Below, piece by piece: positions 5,789 through 9,115 of a stretch of DNA of 9,115 nucleotides. Source of the stretch: an uncultured Leucobacter sp. GTDB lineage: Bacteria; Actinomycetota; Actinomycetes; Actinomycetales; Microbacteriaceae. The position numbers were made by a program, and so were the translations under genes. Every line of letters begins with the position of its first letter. Position 1 is the first letter of the stretch. The stretch is from assembly GCA_937872275.1 (NCBI GenBank), contig CALMSE010000096.1, positions 1-9,115 of the forward strand, written 5' to 3'. A model generated the notes under the pieces. That model was not told the origin of the DNA and did not search any database. It was given only the letters and a program-made list of their open reading frames with translations.

Positions 5789-6666
5789 GGCGTGCTCCCC
5801 GACAGCAGCGTCGCCTCTCCGGCGCGACGGCGCTGCACCTCGGTCCATGCCCGGGGCGAGCGGCCCTCGCGCTGGGCGAAGACCCGGGAGAACGAGCTGC
5901 TCGTGTAGCCGAGACCGGCGGCGACCTCCGAGACGGGCCGCCCCTCGCGCAGCCGTTGCCGGGCGAGCGACACCCGCCAGGAGGTGAGGTAGTCGTGCGG
6001 GGCGGTGCCCACGAGTTCGCGGAAGCGTGCCGCGAAGGCGCTGCGCGACATGCTCGCGATGCGGGCGAGCGAGTCGAGGGTCCACGGATGCCCCGGATCC
6101 TCGTGCATCACGGCGAGCGCACGCGCGAGATGCGGATCGGAGAGCCCGGTGAGGAGCCCCGGGGGCAGCCCGAGTTCGCCCGGGTGGTCGAGCAGCCAGC
6201 GCAGCAGCTTCAGGAGCGCGATCTCGAACAGCCGATCGACGATGTGACGGCGGCCGCAGCGGAACTCGTCGATCTCCTCAAAGAGCAGGGCCAGCGAGGC
6301 GTCGAGACCGGCGACCTCGGCGATCGGCAGGGTGACCACGTCGGGCAGGGCCCGCACCAGCGGGTGCCTCGCGCCGCCGTCGAACTCGAGTGCGGCGCAG
6401 GCGAGATCCACCCCCGGACCCGGCTGCGGCCGGAAGACGTGCTCGTGCGGCCTCGGGTAGAAGAGCAGGCTCGGCTCGGACACGACGCGCAGCGCCCCGT
6501 CGCCGCGATCCGACACGCTCAGCGCGCCCGCGCGCAGGATGTGCAGGAAGCCCCGGCCCTGCTCGGCCGCGTAGCGATGGGTCTCGCGCAGCGGACCGAG
6601 GTGGAACTGCCTCGCGCGCACCGAGAAGCGCTCGAGCACGGCGTCGAGGCGATCGATGGGCTCCAT
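5785..6666 (-). CDS. AraC family transcriptional regulator with N-terminal cupin domain
   Basis: A 293-residue regulator. Residues 1-165 form a cupin-type sensor domain (Cupin_6-like; FHLGPLRETHRY at 21-32 and FYPRPHEHVF at 69-78 with H74 and H76). The C-terminal AraC DNA-binding domain has two helix-turn-helix units: WTLDSLARIASMSRSAFAAR (195-214) and PVSEVAAGLGYTSSSFSRVF (244-263), followed by the typical GRSPRAW. The ligand is not known. The ATG is six bases after TATTCT, giving a leaderless arrangement. A 10-bp direct repeat covers this promoter, so autoregulation is likely. It is divergent from the carboxymuconolactone decarboxylase-family gene and overlaps DUF2568; both are its probable targets. 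Confidence 0.93.
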   Translation of the reverse strand: MEPIDRLDAVLERFSVRARQFHLGPLRETHRYAAEQGRGFLHILRAGALSVSDRGDGALRVVSEPSLLFYPRPHEHVFRPQPGPGVDLACAALEFDGGARHPLVRALPDVVTLPIAEVAGLDASLALLFEEIDEFRCGRRHIVDRLFEIALLKLLRWLLDHPGELGLPPGLLTGLSDPHLARALAVMHEDPGHPWTLDSLARIASMSRSAFAARFRELVGTAPHDYLTSWRVSLARQRLREGRPVSEVAAGLGYTSSSFSRVFAQREGRSPRAWTEVQRRRAGEATLLSGSTP

Positions 6667-6667
6667 G

Positions 6668-6695
6668 CGACAAGAATAGACGATCCGACAAGAAT
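6668..6695. promoter_or_regulatory. Putative AraC operator: direct repeat CGACAAGAAT x2
   Basis: CGACAAGAAT occurs at 6668-6677 and 6686-6695, identical and 18 bp apart start to start. AraC-type proteins usually bind two direct half-sites, one per helix-turn-helix, about two helical turns apart, which fits. The left copy overlaps the -10 element and start of the araC-like gene and the right copy lies in its spacer, predicting autorepression. The site is also about 100 bases upstream of the divergent gene's ATG, where it could activate it. Confidence 0.62.
6673..6678 (-). promoter_or_regulatory. AraC gene -10 element TATTCT, leaderless arrangement
   Basis: TATTCT on the minus strand is followed by six bases and then the ATG of the regulator. 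No Shine-Dalgarno sequence precedes the ATG. The element is embedded in the left copy of the operator repeat. Confidence 0.55.
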
Positions 6696-6732
6696 CATGG
6701 ATGAAAAGACGCGGATCGACCAGCGCTCGCGA

Positions 6733-6747
6733 CGAGACTGGGTCTCG
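6733..6747. repeat. Inverted repeat CGAGAC-TGG-GTCTCG upstream of the CMD gene
   Basis: Perfect 6-bp arms separated by three bases, about 45 bases before the start codon. It could be a second protein-binding site or a small hairpin in the 5' leader. No -10 element for the plus-strand gene could be located with confidence. Confidence 0.5.
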
Positions 6748-6791
6748 CCGGTCGCAACCGCGGCGGCACCCGCGAACGAAGGAGACCTCTC

Positions 6792-7358
6792 ATGTCACGC
6801 GTACCCCTCGTCGAGGCCGCCCATGCCGACGCGCGCGTCGAGCCGCTGCTCGCCCGGATCGACGGCGCCTTCGGCACCATTCCGAACATGTTCCGCGCGG
6901 TCGCGAACTCCCCCGCGGCGCTCCAGTCGATGTGGGGCTCGTTCGGCGCGTTCGCGACGGGGTCGCTCGGCGCCGCGCTGACGGAGCAGATCGCCGTCGC
7001 CGTCGCGGAGCGGAACCGCTGCCGCTACTGCCTGGCCGCCCACACCGCGCTCGGCGCGAACGCCGGCCTGAGCGGTGCGAGTCTCGCCGCGGCCCAGCAG
7101 GCTCGAGCGGACGACCCCCGCACGGAGGCTCTGCTCGCCTTCGCCGTCGAGCTGGTCGAGCACCGCGGACAGGTCGACCCCCGGAGCGTCGACGGGTTGC
7201 GCGCGCACGGCTGGAGCGACGAGCAGATCGTCGAGACCGTCGCCCAGGTCGCCCTGAACCTCTTCACCAACTACATCAACATCGCGCTCGGCGTGCCCGT
7301 CGACTTCCCCGAGGTGCCGTTCCGGGAGTCCGCTCAGCGCGGCGGGAGGGACTTGTAG
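6792..7358 (+). CDS. Carboxymuconolactone decarboxylase-family protein (AhpD-like alkylhydroperoxidase)
   Basis: A 188-residue AhpD-fold protein. The active-site motif ERNRCRYCLAAH (73-84) contains C77 and C80 in a CxxC arrangement plus H84 and upstream E73, the redox proton-relay signature of AhpD-like peroxidases rather than of true muconolactone decarboxylases. An N-terminal segment typical of the family (GTIPNMFRAVANSPA, 28-42) precedes it. It probably reduces organic peroxides or another thiol-dependent substrate; the electron donor is not in the window. AAGGAG lies eight bases before the ATG. It is divergent from the AraC gene and probably its target. Its last 25 bases overlap the end of the VOC gene on the other strand. 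Confidence 0.93.
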   Translation: MSRVPLVEAAHADARVEPLLARIDGAFGTIPNMFRAVANSPAALQSMWGSFGAFATGSLGAALTEQIAVAVAERNRCRYCLAAHTALGANAGLSGASLAAAQQARADDPRTEALLAFAVELVEHRGQVDPRSVDGLRAHGWSDEQIVETVAQVALNLFTNYINIALGVPVDFPEVPFRESAQRGGRDL

Positions 7359-7690
7359 AAGACGATCCCGTTGCCCTGGCTGTCGTAGACGACCGAGCGC
7401 CGCTCGTGGGCGTCGTCGTACGGGGCTCGCGCGATCCCTCCCCCGTGCTCGTCGACGGCCGCGGCCGCGGCGTCGACATCGTCGGTCTTGATGCCGACGA
7501 CGACCTGGCCGGGGATCGGGTGATCGAGCGGCGTCGCGAGCGCCAGCGTGATCGTGCCGCCGTCGAGGGCCGCGAAATGGTCGCCATCGCGGAACTTCAG
7601 CGGAAAGCCGAGAGTCTCGGTGTAGAACTTGATCGACTCCTCGATGTCGTCCGTCGCCAGGACCACCATCTTCACCTGCATGTCGCTCAT
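7334..7690 (-). CDS. VOC-superfamily (glyoxalase/bleomycin-resistance-like) protein
   Basis: A 118-residue single VOC domain with two beta-alpha-beta-beta-beta modules: VVLATDDIEESIKFYTETLG (9-28) and VVVGIKTDDVDAAAAAVDEHG (63-83), ending in DSQGNGIVFYK (103-113). In metal-dependent members the last strand reads like GNxIEL with a glutamate ligand; here that position is V110, and no His is seen in the first strand, so a metal-binding enzyme site looks incomplete. It may be a binding protein or a metal-independent member; function cannot be stated. The ATG at 7690 has AGGAGG four bases upstream; the frame is open further upstream but without family similarity. The 3' end overlaps the convergent CMD gene by 25 bases. 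Confidence 0.9.
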   Translation of the reverse strand: MSDMQVKMVVLATDDIEESIKFYTETLGFPLKFRDGDHFAALDGGTITLALATPLDHPIPGQVVVGIKTDDVDAAAAAVDEHGGGIARAPYDDAHERRSVVYDSQGNGIVFYKSLPPR

Positions 7691-7762
7691 GCTGCCTCCT
7701 CGGATCGTCTTCGTGCGGGCTCGAACTCGGGCCGGGTTCGCACCGTGCACCCGGACGAAACC

Positions 7763-7768
7763 AGCGTA
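7763..7768 (-). promoter_or_regulatory. Putative -10 element for the VOC gene
   Basis: TACGCT on the minus strand fits TANNNT and would give a leader of about 65 bases ending in the AGGAGG ribosome-binding site (7695-7700). No clear -35 is visible, so this is tentative. Confidence 0.35.
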
Positions 7769-7850
7769 GCCCCCGGTCCCGGCATCGGGAAGGGGGGTGC
7801 ACTCGACGAGGTGCCCGGCCCTGGTGGAGACGGGGTCCGCGATTCGTTCG

Positions 7851-7910
7851 TATGCTTGAGGGTGACTGCCAGCCATCCCGCCGGCGAACCGGACCGACCG
7901 TGCAAGGAGG
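7851..7910 (+). promoter_or_regulatory. Putative promoter and ribosome-binding site of the EamA transporter gene
   Basis: TATGCT (7851-7856) is a good -10 candidate and would give a leader of about 57 bases. AAGGAGG (7904-7910) is a near-perfect Shine-Dalgarno sequence nine bases before the ATG at 7920. The 229-base gap between this gene and the divergent VOC gene holds no other gene that I can support. Confidence 0.5.
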
Positions 7911-7919
7911 CTGAGCGCG

Positions 7920-8792
7920 ATGACTCGACGCGGCTGGGTGCTGTTCGCCGCGATGAGCCTCATCTGGGGAGCGCCCTACCTCTTCATCAGCATCGCCGCC
8001 GAGTACGTGAACCCCTTCGTGCTGGTGCTCCTGCGCACCGGGATCGCCGCGCTCGTGCTGGTTCCGATCACGTTCGCCCGCGGCCAGGCGATGATCATGC
8101 TCCGGCACTGGCGGCCGATCCTCGTGTTCGCCGCGCTCGAGATCATCATCCCGTGGCCGATGCTCAACTACGCGGAGACCCGGATCTCCTCGTCGATGAC
8201 CGGACTGCTCATCGCGACGGTGCCGCTGATGGCCGCGCTGGCCTTCCTCGTCTCGCGGGGCGCCGAGCGGTACTCGCTGCGCCAGATGGTCGGACTGGTC
8301 ATCGGCTTCGGCGGCGTGGTGCTGCTGCTCGGCGTCGACTTCGGCAGCCTCGATCCGCTCGCGATCCTGCTGATGCTCGGGGTGGTGCTCTGCTACACCG
8401 CGGCTCCGCTCGTGATGTCGCGCACCCTCTCCGGCGTGCCGCCGCTCCCGGTGATGACCGCGGCGCTCGTCATCGCGACCCTGGTCTACCTGCCGTTCGG
8501 CTTCGTTCACCCGCCGGTCGGGATCCCGCCGCACGCGCTCGTGAGCATCGCGATCCTCGCGCTCGTGTGCACGGCGCTGGCCATGGTGCTCTTCGGCGCC
8601 CTCATCATCGAGGCGGGTCCGACCCGCTCCCTGCTCTTCACCTACGTCAACCCCGTGGTCGCGCTGATCCTCGGCGTGCTGGTGCTCGGCGAGGCCGTCA
8701 CGCCCGGCATGCTGATCGGGATGCCCCTGATCCTCGGCGGGGCGATCCTCGTGATGCGCGGCGGCGGGAAGGCGGCCTCCGCGACCGTGTGA
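7920..8792 (+). CDS. EamA/DMT-family transporter (10-TM metabolite exporter)
   Basis: A 290-residue integral membrane protein with about ten transmembrane helices in two EamA repeats (about 7-138 and 148-282). Family features include SLIWGAPYLFIS (13-24), the arginine after helix 2 (R39), the RISSSMTGLLIATVPLMAAL segment closing repeat 1, and GPTRSLLFTYVNPVVALILG...LGEAVTPGMLIGMPLILGGA near the end of repeat 2. Members export amino acids, drugs or other metabolites by proton coupling; the substrate cannot be predicted. Length and topology are normal. A strong AAGGAGG ribosome-binding site fixes the start. It is divergent from the VOC gene; whether the two share a role is unknown. Confidence 0.93.
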   Translation: MTRRGWVLFAAMSLIWGAPYLFISIAAEYVNPFVLVLLRTGIAALVLVPITFARGQAMIMLRHWRPILVFAALEIIIPWPMLNYAETRISSSMTGLLIATVPLMAALAFLVSRGAERYSLRQMVGLVIGFGGVVLLLGVDFGSLDPLAILLMLGVVLCYTAAPLVMSRTLSGVPPLPVMTAALVIATLVYLPFGFVHPPVGIPPHALVSIAILALVCTALAMVLFGALIIEAGPTRSLLFTYVNPVVALILGVLVLGEAVTPGMLIGMPLILGGAILVMRGGGKAASATV

Positions 8793-8837
8793 GGCGCTGA
8801 GGGATCGCGTCGTCGGGACGGCCCCGGCACTGCGGCG

Positions 8838-8900
8838 TTCAGGCCGAGATCTGCATTCAGGCCGACGTCGGCGCGTGATCCGATCGGCCCGAATGCGGAT
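8838..8900. repeat. Direct plus inverted repeat downstream of the EamA gene
   Basis: TTCAGGCCGA occurs twice (8838-8847, 8856-8865) with an 18-bp period. ATCTGCATTCAGGCCGA (8849-8865) is matched at 15 of 17 positions by the inverted copy at 8884-8900, giving a possible stem with an 18-base loop. It could terminate EamA transcription, but no T-tract follows. The gap from 8793 to 8931 has no gene. Confidence 0.6.
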
Positions 8901-8931
8901 CCCGGCCGGGACGCGGCCGGTGCAGACGCGA

Positions 8932-8954
8932 AGACCCCGGATATCCCGGGGTCT
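8932..8954 (-). terminator. Terminator-like hairpin after the tRNA pair
   Basis: AGACCCCGG and CCGGGGTCT form a perfect 9-bp GC-rich stem with a five-base loop, starting 13 bases after the end of tRNA-Ala in its direction of transcription. The following sequence is only weakly T-rich, as is common in high-GC actinobacteria. Confidence 0.7.
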
Positions 8955-8966
8955 CTCTCGATGCGG

Positions 8967-9039
8967 TGGATCCTGGGAGAATCGAACTCCCGACATCCTG
9001 CTTGCAAAGCAGGCGCTCTACCAACTGAGCTAAGGACCC
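8967..9039 (-). tRNA. tRNA-Ala (anticodon TGC)
   Basis: A complete 73-base cloverleaf. The acceptor stem GGGTCCT pairs with AGGATCC and includes the G3-U70 wobble pair that is the identity element for alanine. The D-arm reads AGCTCAGTTGGTAGAGC, the anticodon stem-loop has TTTGCAA (TGC at 9004-9006), and the T-arm contains GTTCGATTC. The CCA tail is not encoded; the bases after A73 are CCG. Confidence 0.97.
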
Positions 9040-9042
9040 GGA

Positions 9043-9059
9043 ATGCCCTGAACGGGCAT
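9043..9059. repeat. Hairpin in the tRNA-Ile/tRNA-Ala spacer
   Basis: ATGCCC-TGAAC-GGGCAT is a perfect 6-bp stem with a five-base loop filling most of the 23-base spacer between the two tRNAs. It probably affects folding or processing of the joint transcript. Confidence 0.6.
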
Positions 9060-9062
9060 CGG

Positions 9063-9115
9063 TGGGGCTACCAGGACTTGAACCTGGGACCTCTTCATTA
9101 TCAGTGAAGCGCTCT
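9063..9115 (-). tRNA. tRNA-Ile (anticodon GAT), 5' part beyond the window
   Basis: The last 53 bases are present: the end of the D-arm (AGAGCGC), the anticodon stem-loop CTTCA-CTGATAA-TGAAG with GAT, a T-arm with GGTTCAAGTCC, and the 3' acceptor strand TAGCCCC followed by A73. The 5' acceptor strand lies beyond the edge. Ile(GAT) followed by Ala(TGC) after gyrA is a usual origin-proximal order in actinobacteria. Confidence 0.95.

Noticed and set aside
3851..5908. Open frame of 685 codons on the plus strand opposite NUDIX, hydrolase and DUF2568
   Set aside because: Arg/Ala/Gly-rich with no motif, and opposite genes that show clear catalytic motifs; a shadow frame.
7691..7963. N-terminal extension of the VOC protein
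   Set aside because: The VOC fold and an AGGAGG site both place the start at 7690; the extension would run through the divergent promoter region into the transporter gene.
6795..8996. Open frame of 733 codons on the minus strand across the CMD, VOC and EamA regions
   Set aside because: It is antisense to well-supported genes, very rich in Arg, His, Asp and Glu with no recognisable domain, and crosses intergenic DNA. This is typical of shadow frames in high-GC DNA.
8967..9039. tRNA-Ala 3' end as an attachment site of an integrated element
   Set aside because: I found no second copy of the tRNA end in the window and no integrase or other phage or element gene.
1..9115. CRISPR arrays, insertion sequences, rRNA
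   Set aside because: No regularly spaced repeats, transposase-like protein or rRNA sequence was seen on either strand.

Overview
High-GC (about 70%) actinobacterial chromosome, most likely a Microbacteriaceae member (Leucobacter or Microbacterium-like). This rests on the GC content, GTG starts, apparent leaderless promoters, and the CrgA / class E sortase / cyclophilin / rhomboid / trpG neighbourhood that lies close to the replication origin in many actinobacteria. The lineage and origin proximity are inferred from remembered gene order; dnaA and gyrAB are outside the window.

Left part (1-3698), conserved core: a tightly coupled minus-strand set (class E sortase, a 52-residue membrane protein, the first residues of trpG/pabA), divergent crgA on the plus strand, then a minus-strand ppiA-rhomboid pair convergent with crgA. 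The crgA/rhomboid gap holds two adjacent palindromes and an exact DnaA-box sequence. A plus-strand gene for a basic coiled-coil, membrane-anchored protein of unknown function is divergent from ppiA.

Middle and right part (3695-8792), accessory-looking genes: a minus-strand alpha/beta hydrolase-NUDIX pair; a minus-strand AraC regulator overlapping a DUF2568 (YrdB-type) membrane protein; a divergent AhpD-like carboxymuconolactone decarboxylase-family gene; a convergent, overlapping VOC-domain gene; and an EamA/DMT transporter. The AraC/CMD intergenic region has a 10-bp direct repeat placed as an operator, so AraC probably controls itself, DUF2568 and the CMD enzyme.

Right end (8967-9115): minus-strand tRNA-Ile(GAT), cut by the window edge, then tRNA-Ala(TGC), with a terminator-like hairpin after them. 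No mobile element, integrase, CRISPR array or rRNA is visible. No wholly new multi-gene system is evident. The most notable signals are the repeated TANNNT-N6/7-start arrangement, including a shared GCCGTAGACT core at three promoters, the palindrome/DnaA-box cluster, and the AraC operator.
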